NCBI RefSeq assembly: GCF_004027225.2 | Contig: NC_044277.2 | Coordinates: 92,020,283 to 92,084,282 of the forward strand | Direction: 5' to 3' | Origin: Strigops habroptila | Lineage: Eukaryota; Chordata; Aves; Psittaciformes; Psittacidae | Length of the DNA: 64,000 bases | Part shown: piece after piece, positions 23,401 through 34,300 of the stretch | Numbering within the stretch: the first letter of the stretch is position 1 | Layout of the letters: each line of letters begins with the position of its first letter | Program-made: the position numbers and the translations under genes | The notes under the pieces: generated by a model | The model's database searches: none | The model's input: the letters and a program-made list of their open reading frames with translations, nothing else | Told to the model about the DNA's origin: nothing

Positions 23401-26400
23401 GACAGTTTTTTGTAAGAAAAGCAAACAAACACACAAAACTTCACCAAAACCTTATAATCTACAGAAAATCATGTCTGAGGAACAACTGCATGAAGAGGGA
23501 ACTATAGTGCAGGACTTCAGGCACCTTCAGCTTCCTACAAGATGCATTAGGAACCCAGAAACAGCACCGCTTTCCTGCATGGTCTCCAAGCTACGCCAGC
23601 ACCCGTGTAAGAATGAGGACATTTTAGGACAAATTTAAATGCGCCTGCTGCCAATACCACTGGGAAACTACAGAGGACAACTAAACATGCCAGATGAATT
23701 ACTGTTCGTGGCAGAGTCTTCTATGCTAGAGGCTGGAGAGAGTCTAAGACCTCCTGTAGTCTCTGAACAAATTGTTAACGTTCAAAATTCCCCCATCAGC
23801 TGACATTTGAGCAGAAGAAGGTCAGGTGCAAAGCTACCACAGAATCTGAGAAGCGACACTTGGGGCCACAGAGCACAATGGGTTGAAACATTTTTCATGA
23901 GTCAGTAGTGCAGACTGTGCTGAAGTATTTTGCATTTTCTGTTGTGTCTTTTCAGTAAGAAATAAGGACATTTTAGCACTAAAAGTCCTTCAGAAGACAT
24001 TAGTAAGTCAAGCCATGTTCATCAAGACACTTGCAGAGTTACTGTTTGACAATATATTATGTAGTTACATACACTGGAGTGATGTAATGTGCTTTAGGTC
24101 TAACAAGAAAAGTACATGAAGTAAAGCATGGGATGCATATAACCAATGGGTACAGCTTACCTATGCATATATTAATCAAGAGTTTGAGGGAAAAAATGTA
24201 TTTAGTATTTAGTTAAAGGAAAAGCTGACTAAGAAGATACCTCTGCGTATATTCTCTACTTCTACTAAGCCGTATATTCTCTACTTCTACTAAGCCACTC
24301 TGAGTAAGGGATCATGCTAGGGTTTTCCTTCACAGAATCTGCCAATAATTGTTAAAGATTATTTGTTTTTACTGTAAAAGCAAACACGTTTTTCCATAAC
24401 TTCCACAGGATGGCATAGAACAAGCAGCCCATTTAAAGAGAATGAATTGCCATCTTTATCTAATGATCAACAACAGTTAGTTTTTATTGCAGATTGCCTA
24501 TTCACATTTTTCATACAAGTTAATGAGAGGACTTATTCCAAATCTTTATGGCTGATTCAAGTAAAATAATATGACAGTATTAATACATGTTTGGTTATAG
24601 AGAATTGATAACCAAACTGTATGTTCCTACCTGGACAAATCATAAATACTGCAGCAGTACAGAGAAATGTTCCCAGAGGTACTCTACAATAAAAAGCAAA
24701 GGAAACAATACTTATTAGCAAACTGTCTTTAAATATGCACTTGTGTATGTGTATGTTTATACCTTAAAATATGCACATATACTATTTTGAAATAAACACT
24801 TAGGTGTAATGGGGAAAAACCGTGAGAAACATTTTTAGTTTTAATTTACTGAAGCACCATGCCTGATGCCCTCCAGAGAGGTTCTGATCTATCAAGGCAT
24901 GCAACTGTCCAATTTTAAAATACATTTCCTTTACATTCAGGTGCTTCGATGTTATAAGAAGGCCAAAGTAATAGACTTAAAAGAACTTCTCAGTCCAAAA
25001 TTACAATGCAGGGCTTCCTTTAAGACCTCTTCAGGGAAGGTGAATGATTACCAGTAAGACAGAGGCATAAAAGCAGAATGACTTGTTTGCTCAGTTATTG
25101 CATTGCATGATTAACCACACCAGATCATTCGACAATGCATGAAACATACCTGCAACTTCTTTGCTCCTGAAATCTCTGGGACTGGTTCCTCGCAATAAGG
25201 CAGACTATGTTCTGCAAAAAACTCCTTCAGTGCTTGCTCGCTGACTTCCACACCAACAACGCTGTGACCCATGTCTGCCAGCCTGTACGCAGCAGAGAGA
25301 GGTCCTGAGTCTATGTGAGGCCCACACGCTGGACCATCACCAAATATGTATCTCCTATGCAGCATTTATTTGTTAGAATCGAGAATCGTAGAATCACAGA
25401 ATGGTTTGGGCCAGAAGAGGCCTTAAAGATCATCTAGTTCCAACTCTTTGCACGGGTAGGGACACTTTCCACTAGACCAGGTTGCTCCAAGTCCCATCCA
25501 ACCTGGCCTTGAACACTGCCAGGGATGGGGCAGGCACAACTTCTCTGGGCAACCTATTCCAGGGTCTCACCACCCTCACAGTAAAGAATTTCTTCCTCAT
25601 GTCTAATCTAAATCTACCCTCTTTCAGTTTTAAACTGTTCCCCCTTGTCCTATCACTACATGCCCCTGTAAAAAGTCCCTCTCCAGATTTCTTGTAGAGA
25701 AACCCTGGTTTTAGGAAGCACTGGTATGTCTTATCCTGACTTTCCTATTTTTCATATTTTACTGAACACCTCCCCCCCATGATCTGAGCTTAAATTAGCA
25801 CCTCTTGGCATACAGTTGACAAGGACTTAAAAGCTTTATTTGCATTCAATTCAAAATTCAATTCAATACAGTCCATTTCAGTTCACAGAAACATGTTCTG
25901 CTGTGACCTGCAGTGGCTGAGGCATGCTGTCCACCCAGCTGCCTCTGCGGCTTGGCAGTAAGAGGCAGCAGGGTGCAGCAACCTCTTTGCTGCTGCAGCT
26001 CGGCATGGCAGCGACATGCGTCAGATCCTGCAGTCAGCCTCATAGGTAGTTACCACAATAAAACCTAATTGGGACTACTTGATTTGATTCCTTGAGGATG
26101 CAGTTCAGTCTCATTTTTTTGGTTTGTGTCCCCTCCTTCCAAAAATTGGCTTATGCAGCCCCTAATTATAAATATATCTCTCCCAAAAAAGTGAAAGGAA
26201 AATAATAAATGTAAAAAAGAGGAAGTTATATTTAGCCCAAATCATTTAAGTTCCCAGTGTGGCATACCACATGGTCCACTGAAAACGTAGTCTAGCGCAA
26301 CCGATGTCATTGTGGGCAGTTTAAGCTGGCACTGTCACCAAAAGCAACAGTGGCAAGGGCATAGCTGTCCATCACAAACTCGTCATTCCCGAAGCTGAAT

Positions 26401-27642
26401 TTGGGACAACCAGGAGGACTTTCATGTTAGTCCTTATCAACCCCATTCATGCTACTATACAAAATGCTAGTAAATTAAACCAAACTTCCTTCTCCCTTCA
26501 GCCTCCAGTGGTGCTGCTTTCCTACCAGCAGAGATGCGGCACATTTTCATTGGCCAGTATAAGACCGGGAATTCCCCCTCTCCTTCCTTCCCCACATCAA
26601 ATAAGATTTTTGCTCTTACAATCTGTGCTTTACCATTTCATCTCTACTGCTTTGCCACAAAGTGGGAAAAATATCCTCAGTCCGCTCCTGCCACTTAACA
26701 GAACATCCAGATGCTTCTGGAGGAGCCTGCAGAAGAACAGACACATTTTACTTAATACTGTATTTGTGCTGGCACATTAAAAGCCAAGTGCCACACACCA
26801 TGCAAGGGAGTACGCAAACTCCATGAGGGAACACAGGTTCTTAGTTCAACTTGCTTCATACCATAAAAAAAACCCAACATTTACCTTCCATTTACTTAGA
26901 AAGTAAAATCAATTTCTGTTAGAAATAAATACATTTCTGTTTATTCTGTTTTCTGTTGGTCTTCTCAAGTAAACCAACCCACCTACCTCTAAGTGGGCCA
27001 CAATAGACAGCTTACACAGAATGATTATTAAACTTTAATATCAGTCAAATTACTTCTACAGGTCTAAATATAAGTTTCATTGGTCGAAAGACTACATAAT
27101 CAGGTTTCCTCTCTTAGGTCCGTCTTCCAGTGCACAATAATCCTCCAATGCCGCCTGCATATTGTTTTAGGCCCCAGTGTCATAACTTATGAAAAGCAGC
27201 ACAAAGCTGCTGCATCAGAAAATTGAAGATTTTTAGCCAAGCTACCCAAGCTTTATAGTTTAAAGCCTGATCCAAGAGTAAAAATTCTCTATCAGCTTCA
27301 ATCCTTTCTTTTCTCTGCCCTTTGCTGACAAATGTAGGTCATGAACATATATTTATTTATTTTACTTTCAAGCTGTGCCTGTGTGAAATAATTTTCCTTT
27401 CGTAAATGCTCCATTTTCTATTAAGAGTTTCTTGAATGACTCAAGCCATTCATGTCACGGACTTTCTCTGAACAGCTTAGGCAAGAAAGTGAAGCCACGT
27501 ACGGATGCCCTTGTTGCTTGTGAAACCCAATGTTACGCATTTCCCATTTCTGCAGCCATTCCTCCTTGGTCACCACTCTGTTTTTCTGTGCCCCAATATC
27601 AGAGTGCTCTGGGACCCCTGCTGCACCTGCTGAGCGTTCCAT
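17309..27642 (-). CDS. TPMT: TPMT, thiopurine S-methyltransferase, 8 coding exons
   Basis: TPMT is a cytosolic enzyme that transfers a methyl group from S-adenosylmethionine to aromatic and heterocyclic thiols, including thiopurines. Coding exons on the minus strand are 27503-27642, 26634-26726, 25150-25282, 24631-24683, 20081-20155, 19259-19344, 18201-18245 and 17309-17427. All junctions are GT/AG. The lengths (140, 93, 133, 53, 75, 86 and 45, then 119 with stop) match the human coding exons except the last, which is 6 bases longer, giving 247 residues against 245. Landmarks are [13 protein letters not shown] and [11 protein letters not shown] (SAM site), [19 protein letters not shown] and PPFYVP. 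The residues changed in human low-activity alleles are wild type: A80, A154 and Y240. It is a complete, intact reading frame. The gene lies head to head with KDM1B across a CpG island. Confidence 0.97.
18201..18245 (-). CDS. TPMT: TPMT coding exon 7 (45 nt)
   Basis: Encodes [16 protein letters not shown] between acceptor TTCTTTCAG and donor GTAAGT. The human exon is the same size and reads PPFYVPHAEIERLFG. Confidence 0.96.
19259..19344 (-). CDS. TPMT: TPMT coding exon 6 (86 nt)
   Basis: Encodes [18 protein letters not shown] and then [10 protein letters not shown], between acceptor CTTTTAG and donor GTGAGA. It corresponds to the human segment YADTMFSLL...SYDPTKHPG. Confidence 0.95.
20081..20155 (-). 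CDS. TPMT: TPMT coding exon 5 (75 nt)
   Basis: Encodes [20 protein letters not shown] followed by CDRQ, with acceptor CTCCCTATAG and donor GTTAGT. It carries the FD..WDRGAL motif of the active-site loop and the residue equal to human Ala154. Confidence 0.95.
21074..21685 (+). mobile_element. Solo LTR of an avian endogenous retrovirus with 5-bp target duplication
   Basis: A 602-bp LTR runs from TG at 21079 to CA at 21680 and is flanked on both sides by ACTTC (21074-21078 and 21681-21685), a target-site duplication. The text ('tggggctatgttttggatttgtgctg', 'gggatgtttt', 'tattccatatcatatg', 'attaaactg', 'ggggttaaacc') matches a widespread bird LTR group, probably ERVL-type. A TATA-like ATAAAA is at about 21359 and ATTAAA at about 21548. 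No internal retroviral genes are present, so it arose by recombination between two LTRs. It lies antisense in the TPMT intron between coding exons 4 and 5. Confidence 0.93.
24246..24295. repeat. Exact 25-bp tandem duplication in a TPMT intron
   Basis: A 25-bp unit beginning CGTATATTCTC occurs twice in direct succession with no mismatch. The unit length equals that of the duplication at 2522-2571, though the sequence is unrelated. Confidence 0.9.
24631..24683 (-). CDS. TPMT: TPMT coding exon 4 (53 nt)
   Basis: Encodes [17 protein letters not shown], matching human [18 protein letters not shown]. Acceptor TTATTGTAG, donor GTAGGA. Confidence 0.95.
25150..25282 (-). CDS. TPMT: TPMT coding exon 3 (133 nt)
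   Basis: Encodes [20 protein letters not shown] and continues to [10 protein letters not shown]. It contains the GVEVSE segment that binds the ribose of SAM and the residue equal to human Ala80. Donor GTATGT; acceptor GCGTACAG. A CR1 ends only about 95 bp upstream of this acceptor. Confidence 0.96.
25376..25705 (-). mobile_element. CR1 LINE 3' end in a TPMT intron
   Basis: On the minus strand this is the standard bird CR1 3' UTR: 'cctatcac', 'gtgagggtggtgag', 'ggaatagg ttgcccag', 'aactagatgatcttta' and a terminal 'gattctacgattct' tail at the low-coordinate end. It is 5'-truncated and lies in the sense direction of TPMT, just upstream of coding exon 3. Confidence 0.93.
26634..26726 (-). CDS. 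TPMT: TPMT coding exon 2 (93 nt)
   Basis: Encodes [17 protein letters not shown] and then [13 protein letters not shown], containing the FFPLCGKA motif at the start of the methyltransferase fold. Acceptor GTTCTTCTGCAG, donor GTAAAG. Confidence 0.96.
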
Positions 27643-27664
27643 CGTCCCCAGTGAGTGCTAGGAG
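27503..27664 (-). CDS. TPMT: TPMT first coding exon (5' UTR 27643-27664)
   Basis: A strong acceptor (nine T, CCACAG) opens the exon at 27664 and the ATG follows 22 bases later at 27642. The 140 coding bases read [10 protein letters not shown]...[14 protein letters not shown]...HKQQGHP, like human VLTLEEWQDKWVNG...HQEQGHQ. The donor is GTACGT. The presence of an acceptor upstream of the ATG shows that at least one non-coding exon lies further up, as in human. Confidence 0.94.
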
Positions 27665-28174
27665 CTGTGGAAAAAAAAAGAGAAAAATCACCCCCACCCA
27701 ATGGATGGTTTGGAACTGGCTCTTACTTCCTAGAATCAAATACAAAATTCGGACAGTTGAAGAGATTATAATTCGGCGACTATTTAAATGCAGCTGTATT
27801 GAAACTGATGGCGCATACTCCTGCAGCCCGTGGGTTCAGCAAGACTTTTTCCCCAGAGTGAAGCCTGTTGTTAAGCGTTAGGAAGCGCCGCTGACCTCCC
27901 GTTCTGCACACATCTGGAGGCCGCCCAGGGGCTGACGGGCCCCGGGGGACCGGCTTATCGGGTGAGGGGGTACCGGGGTGGGTGCGTGGAACTGGCCCAA
28001 GCCCGGGGCCGCTAAGTAAGTAGGCAGATACCGACACTTCTCACTCTCTCTCATGTGAAACCCACGGGCAGACCGCGGGACCGAGAAGCGGCTGGGGGCG
28101 AAGGGACCCCGGAAGAACCCGGCTCAGCACCCCCTACTTTCACCGCCGCCCCCCTCCCGGGCGGCGGCGGATAC

Positions 28175-28295
28175 CTGCGCAGCGGCTGGTCCCGGGTCCG
28201 GCGGCGGCTGCAGGGCCGGGGCGGTGCTTCCCCGCTCGCCCTCCCCCTCGCTACGCACCGCGGAGAGCGGAAGCGGCTGCAAGAGGAGGCGGGCT
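28175..28295 (-). other. TPMT: Candidate non-coding first exon of TPMT
   Basis: A minus-strand donor of the form CGCAG|GTATCC occurs at 28173-28175 in the CpG island. The exon upstream of it would be the untranslated TPMT exon 1. The 5' limit is a guess. Confidence 0.35.
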
Positions 28296-28299
28296 GAGG

Positions 28300-28347
28300 G
28301 TGCTCGGCACCGGGAGGAGGAGGATGGCGGCGGGGATGGCAGCGGCG
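28300..28347 (+). other. KDM1B: Candidate first exon of KDM1B with short upstream ORF
   Basis: A consensus donor GCG|GTGAGT ends a GC-rich block at 28347. It contains ATGs at 28324 and 28336. Spliced to the exon at 31241 this frame reads about ten codons and stops at TAA just before the main ATG; spliced to 28544-28610 it stops at once. It would therefore be an upstream ORF and not the protein start. The transcription start is not visible. Confidence 0.4.
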
Positions 28348-28543
28348 GTGAGTGACTCCCTTTCCCCGGCGGTGGCGCCTGATGGGGGTCCGCCTGCCCC
28401 GCTCCTCCTCCTCGGGCGGCGGGGCAGGTGCGAGCGCTACCCCCGTCCTCACCTCCCCTCTTCTACCTTCCTTCCCCTTCTCTGTCTCCCTTCCTCTCTC
28501 CCTCTTTTCCTTCCCTTCTTCTCCCGTTTCTCCCCTGCTGCAG

Positions 28544-28610
28544 CGCTAGCAGGAGGCGACGCGGACACGCTTGAATGTGGTCTCCGGTCCCCGAGTGACT
28601 CAGCCCCGAG
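28544..28610 (+). other. KDM1B: Candidate second non-coding exon of KDM1B
   Basis: A long pyrimidine tract ending CTGCTGCAG (up to 28543) and a strong donor GAG|GTGAGT (28611) bracket 67 bases. It contains a stop in the frame of the upstream ATG. It could be an alternative 5' UTR exon; no transcript evidence. Confidence 0.35.
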
Positions 28611-28860
28611 GTGAGTGCCAGGCGCCTCCGCCGCGCCGCCGCAGCGCTTTTCCCCGCCGCCGGGTGTGCGCCTTCCGCGGGGAGCCCCCGACCGCCTCTA
28701 GTGACATCCCCGCTGGGGATAGCCCTCCACCGGGGATTCCCGCTGGGGACCCCGCTCCCGGCTGTCACAGCGCTGGACCGGGGGCGGCCGGGGGAGGTGA
28801 GGGGAGGGGGCGCTGCCGGCTGTCAGCCCCGGGCAGCGCCGGCCCCTCGGGGGCGAGTCT

Positions 28861-31240
28861 CAGAGGTGTGCGCGTTCCTGGTCCCACCTCCCCTTATGTG
28901 TCAGGTTGCTCTCGTTTCCTCCCTCTGCCAGTGTGAGGTTTCTTTTTATCCCCCCTCTCCCCCCGCTTTTTTTTCCCCCCAAAGACAAACTTGCTTTGCA
29001 CAGGTAAACCCCACAGAGCTTTCCCGTACAGGCTACGCATTACAGGCGGATGAAATGTTATAGAACACGACAGCATATTATGCATTTCTCTCTCCCCTTT
29101 TAAAGGGCCTATTTTCTCAGCCAGTAAGTTCACGTTTATAGGATGCAGAGTCATGTAAGCAATGTTTGCTTGTTCTTTAAAAATTTGTGGGTTTTTTAGG
29201 GGGTGTTGTTTTGGGAGGGAAGTGGGGACAAAATGGGGATACAACTGGAAGCAATGGCCTTTCTTACAGTTATATGCATGAGCTGATCTCTTTCTTCCTC
29301 TTCTACCTCAACTCCCATAGCACTTACAGCAAAAATATGTTTCTGATTCTGTATGACTGGCCTCTGCCCTTCAAAATGGGAGGCCTCTCTTAATCTTAAA
29401 TATATTTACCAAACTTCTTAGTGAATGATAACTGCCACCTTTTCTTTTTCTACCCCCATATATGCAGTGAAACTGCTGCCAGGTCCTTTTACCTTCTCGG
29501 ATAAAAGGCCTCACAGTGGCAGCATACTGCGATCACCTGGTAGTTGCCAAAATGAGTTGCCTGGTGCCTTGCTCAGTGTTAAGGTAGTTTGTAGCCTCTG
29601 ACTGTAAAGGCAACAGCATGTAGGAACAATGATCTAGTGTCAGAAGCTAAGGTAATACAGAGAGATACGGACTGTTGTGCCACTGATCCAGAAGGAAAGC
29701 TCCCAGGGTGGGGGTGGGAAACAGCCACCATTTCCTGGGGCGTTACGCAGCAGTGTAGGGAAATATTATGTAAATGAAACTGGTTGGTTTTCCTTTCTCT
29801 ACTCTCCAACCTCATCCACACCCATACAGTGGTAAGTAATGGTGGAGCGATGGGGGCTTTTTTAGGCATTAAAGATTGCCTTAATTCTTTTTTTCCTCCC
29901 TCTAATTAGTTATAACTGGGGGAAGGAGAAGGGTGGGGGGGGAAGAGGGCTACAAAAAAGAAAGTTATTTTTTGCATCGGGCTGTCCAAACTGATTTTTC
30001 ACTTACGTGGATATCATCATGTGATTTCCCTTTCCCTTCCAAATCAATTTCTTATATCTTGAGAGGAGAATGAAGCACCAATTTACTTGATCGGCATCAG
30101 CTTGATTTGAAACTTTGTAAAAATGCCCATTCTCTCCTTCTGTTACCTTTACTTTTAGCAGAATTCCTGACTGAAGCTACTGCTACCATGTCCATCACTG
30201 TCAGCTTGAACAAGGAAGTTGCAGCCTGAAACAGAGAATTGAGAAGTCTCAAATGTATTTTTTTTTTTTTAAAATAACAAATTACAAACTGATCTCTATT
30301 ACCACAAGTTAACATTCATGATGCAGCACTGTAGTATAAGGGTTTTATTTCCACTTCCTTTCTGTATGTGGCGGAGCACATTTACATTTAATTCTTCTTC
30401 TAGGCTCTCTTTCTTTGTGTTTTACTCCCTGCCAAACGAATGCTTTTGATAATACCATTTTAAATATGCTTTTATATTTCTGGGCCATACATTCTCACAC
30501 TCCATGCTTTCCAGCTTACATGATAAACTGTGGTCTTTTTCATGTTCCCAGTGATGTAGTGAAAGACAGCAGACAGCTATAGAGCTCTTCTGTGGCATAA
30601 ACTTTTTATTTTATTGATTGCTATTTATTTTTAATATTCTAATCTCCTATAATTGCAATGCAACTAAAGTTTAGGCTTTACATTCTGATGTACTTTCACA
30701 GGGGGGCGTGCAGGTCTTGGAACTGTTTGGTCCCTTGGTATTAAAGATCTCTTTGGTTCTCTGTTTGGAAAAGTGCTTTGCAGTGCAAATCTCTTGCTAC
30801 CAATAAATCAGTAGTTAGCAGGATGAGCATTACTCAGAGTGGTATTTCAATGCTTGCATTATGAGCTGATGTCTATTCACTGTGCCAACCCAAATTCCAG
30901 TCCAGGTCTTCACGTAATGCAAATCGGATTATTGAAATCCAGGATATGCTGATCTGGAACAGCCTGTCAGGATGTACCCAAGGATCTAATCTGAACTCCA
31001 AATTTAGTTTAAAATAGTAGTATTGTTCCTTTCCATAAAGCCTCATTCTGATTTTCCTCCTGAACTAACAGGTGAGCTAAACAGATTCTTACCTAGGTAA
31101 GAAAGTAGTGTTATGACTAAGGTAGTATTATGAGTGGCTGTACTGCCCAGGTGATTAGACAGCTCTGCAAAGTCAAGTAATTTAATTTTTTTTATTTATT
31201 TACATATTGATTTTAAATGACTGCTTACATTTTTTTGCAG
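28861..31240. other. KDM1B first intron, nothing else seen
   Basis: AT-rich intron sequence between the CpG island and the first coding exon. A few homopolymer tracts (for example T at 30257-30268) are the only features; no repeat family or gene is recognised. Confidence 0.5.
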
Positions 31241-31342
31241 ATCCGATAATACAATGTCAACTGGAAGGGTACGAACAAAAAAAAGGCATGTTCTTCAGAC
31301 CAATCTCCAGACAACCTTCCTCTGAGGAGTTCTGGAAGACAG
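31241..31342 (+). CDS. KDM1B: KDM1B exon 2, start codon; frameshift in A8 run
   Basis: Acceptor TTTTTTGCAG, donor GTATTG. The ATG at 31254 matches the human start (MSTGRVRT against MATPRGRT). After the eight A at 31276-31283 the human-like text [19 protein letters not shown] continues in the next frame, so one A is missing. As written, translation stops at TGA 31323-31325, after 23 codons. Confidence 0.88.
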
Positions 31343-34300
31343 GTATTGTTCATACCCTGGTATTTTTTCATTTCTTTTGGCATTTATTAAGCAGGTGGGC
31401 TTCATTGTGGGCAAGTTGGGACTTAGAGTAGAGAGGGGGAGAACTATTAATTCTGTGAATAAGTAGGCAAAGTGTACCATTTGTGAAAAATATTCAGAAA
31501 AGATAAATGCTCAGTATAACCTGTAAATACTGGATGTATTAAAAATACAACCACATATTTCTGTATAGCCAGACAAAGCTGTCTGCTCATCCAGACAGGG
31601 CCTAAATCAACACAATACACAGTACCTTTGAGGCCCAGAAGAGACAGTTGGTATACAGCTTTGTATCTGGAGTCCAAAAAAAAGCCGCAAGCCTACACTA
31701 GTATTTTATATGAGATGCAGATAAGATTGCCACTAATTAATATCAGTAAGTATATGAAGAAGAGATTTTCTGAAGGAGAAACAGAATGGATGATGAGGCT
31801 TGACTCATTAGCATGTGATGGAGCTTAAAATATGATTTAAACTGGAAGCTTTGCTTATAATTTCTCCAATGGATCAGCTAGACTAAGGCAAGACATTTTT
31901 AGCTTTAAATGATATTTCCAGCCTTACTGGTTATTTTTTTTTTTTTTTTTTTTGGTAGAAAACCTGACCTAGTTTGACAGCTGTTTCATGCGGCAGCTAT
32001 TTCACAATGGATACAAACATTTTCATTAGTTCCATTTTAACCATTTGATCCTACCCACAAGCTGCAAAACTCTCCGAATGCCATCTTCTAGAAGATGCAT
32101 TTGTGTAAATTCTGGTCAGATTTCAACTGTTCTTTATTAGGTGAAGAAGAAAGCGGCTGAAGCAGCAGATGATGATGATGAAGCGTCAGAGAAGAAATAC
32201 AGAAAGTGTGAAAAAGCTGGATGCACTGCAACATGTCCTGTTTGCTTTGCAAGTGCAGCTGAAAGGTTTGCCTCTTTTTATCTGCATATTCCATAGACTT
32301 TTCTAAACTTGCAGCTGCAATATAGGATCTCAGCTATATTCTGAAAAATCCCTTCATTTCTAAATGTAGAGGAAGAATCAAAAGGTTCTCACAGGAGTCT
32401 TAAGATGCCAGGAGAGTGTCACAAGTTATTCCTGTTGTGGATAACTTTCTGCTATGCGAGTTGCTAATTCAGATATAGAGTATCTTAAGAATACGTTTAT
32501 TTATGCTGTTAATGGTGTCTTCTGCAACGTGCCTTGCTTCTGTGAAACTGAGAGCCTGTTAGTGTCATCTGAGAAAGCTGAACTTACTTTCAAGATGGAA
32601 AATGAAACCATCATTTACTGCAGAAAGTCTTTATCGCTCTTGTTGGCATGCTTTGCAGTCTGAGGTGAGATTCTGACCTTGAAATTTTAGGTCTTGGGAG
32701 ACAGTGGTACATATTCGAACAATTTGTTCTGTAGTTGTTCATGGCTTTCTGCGTACAAGTCCATTTGCATTCTGAACCCTGGCAGGACTGAGATGCTGGC
32801 AACATGTATCTATAATAAGCAACATATTAGCCCTCGTTATGCAGCAGGCTCAGACGGTAATTATATAGCATTCCTCCCTTCCTGGTTAACCGAGACAAAC
32901 TTTCCTCGTTTTATTTATTTCCCAATGATGTAATTCAGTGCTTCGTTTCTGCGTGGATTGTTCTTTGGTTGCAGGAGGTTGATGTATTTTGGATGTTGGC
33001 ATACGAAAACCAAGTGTTTTGGCAGTTGCGTAAGAGGTGTAGGGGAAAAGAGCACCTGAGAGATGAGCATTGGCGATTTTATGTTTTATTCAAGAAACAA
33101 CAGATAGTGCTTAGTCATCTTTTTGAATTGTTGTCTTAATATTTTGATTTCTACCCCTCCTGCTCCCCCAAGTACGTACTTTCAACATTATTTATTTGAG
33201 ATGAGATCATTTCGTGGCTAGCTATTTCAGTCAGTAGCTTAGGTCACTGCTTTTTACCTCATGCTTTTTACCTCGTGCATTTATCTTGAACCATTTCATA
33301 GAGTTTAATGAGAGTTTTCTCAGTGAAGAGCGATTGCTTTGTCTGATGAATATAATCTTTGTTAATGGATATTTCTATCTGAGAGTAATAAAGAATAAAT
33401 GCCCAGAATATGTAACTGCTTCCTGAGGGTTTTCTCTCATTGGGTTAAAATTGCAGCCAACTCAGTCATGTGAAAAAAATAGGCAACATCTGTTTTGTGT
33501 TCAGATTTGCCTTTATAGTTTTGTCAGTTGTTCTGGGGATGGGATGTTGTAATGATTTATGAATCAATTGATCACACGTACAAGGAAAATACTAATATAA
33601 ATGATACCTCCCACCCCTGCCCTAGTATCAGAACAAAATGGAACAAAGGAACTGTAAGTTCCTGTGGAGGGGGACTTTGTTGTCTTATAAATTTGCAAAA
33701 CACTTAGTGTGTCACAGCACATACCGTCAGAGCAAATGTATTTCATGTTCAGGAAATGTCTGCTGAAAGGGTATTAAGGCAGGCTCAGCTGACCATTGTT
33801 AGCGAGAGGTTGCTGGAAGGCAGTCCAGCTATAAAACTGCACATTGTGTACGTTTTGCCTCCATTGCATCTGGTGTTGCTTAGTTTGGAAAATGGAAATG
33901 TTTGAGACAATTGAAATGATCTTATTGTTGTTCGTATGACTTCAGTGCCTTGTGCAATGACTTCAATGCACTCATGAATGTAACATAAAGCCCTGGCTTG
34001 TCCTGAATGTTTTGTTCATGTTCTAGAATGTGCTACTGTCAAAAGAAAGACTTCCCCCCCCCTCCAATGTATTATAAAAAACTATTTCTATGTCTCATGT
34101 GTTACAGATGTGCTAAAAATGGGTATACATCTAGATGGTATCATCTTTCCTGTGGAGAACACTTCTGCAATGAATGTTTTGACCACTATTACCGAAGGTA
34201 ATTTGCCAATTAAGGTTGTGCTTTTTCAGTGCTTACTAAAATTTGGCAGTTGTTTCAACTGGTGAAACATCACATACACAAACATAATACAAAGACTTGT

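Larger units (their letters stand above)
17428..27502 (-). other. TPMT introns and what they contain
   Basis: The introns hold a solo LTR (21079-21680) and a CR1 (25376-25705), both listed separately. They also hold an exact 25-bp tandem duplication (24246-24295) and an AT-rich hairpin at 22308-22334 with 11-bp arms (TGCAATTTTAA and its complement). No other gene is visible in them. Confidence 0.6.
27890..28860. promoter_or_regulatory. CpG island, probable bidirectional TPMT/KDM1B promoter
   Basis: A GC-rich, CpG-dense block separates the 5' ends of TPMT (leftward) and KDM1B (rightward). Candidate first exons with consensus donors point outward on both sides at about 28175 (minus) and 28347 (plus), leaving under 200 bp between them. 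The head-to-head arrangement is the same as in human. No TATA box is evident. Confidence 0.75.
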
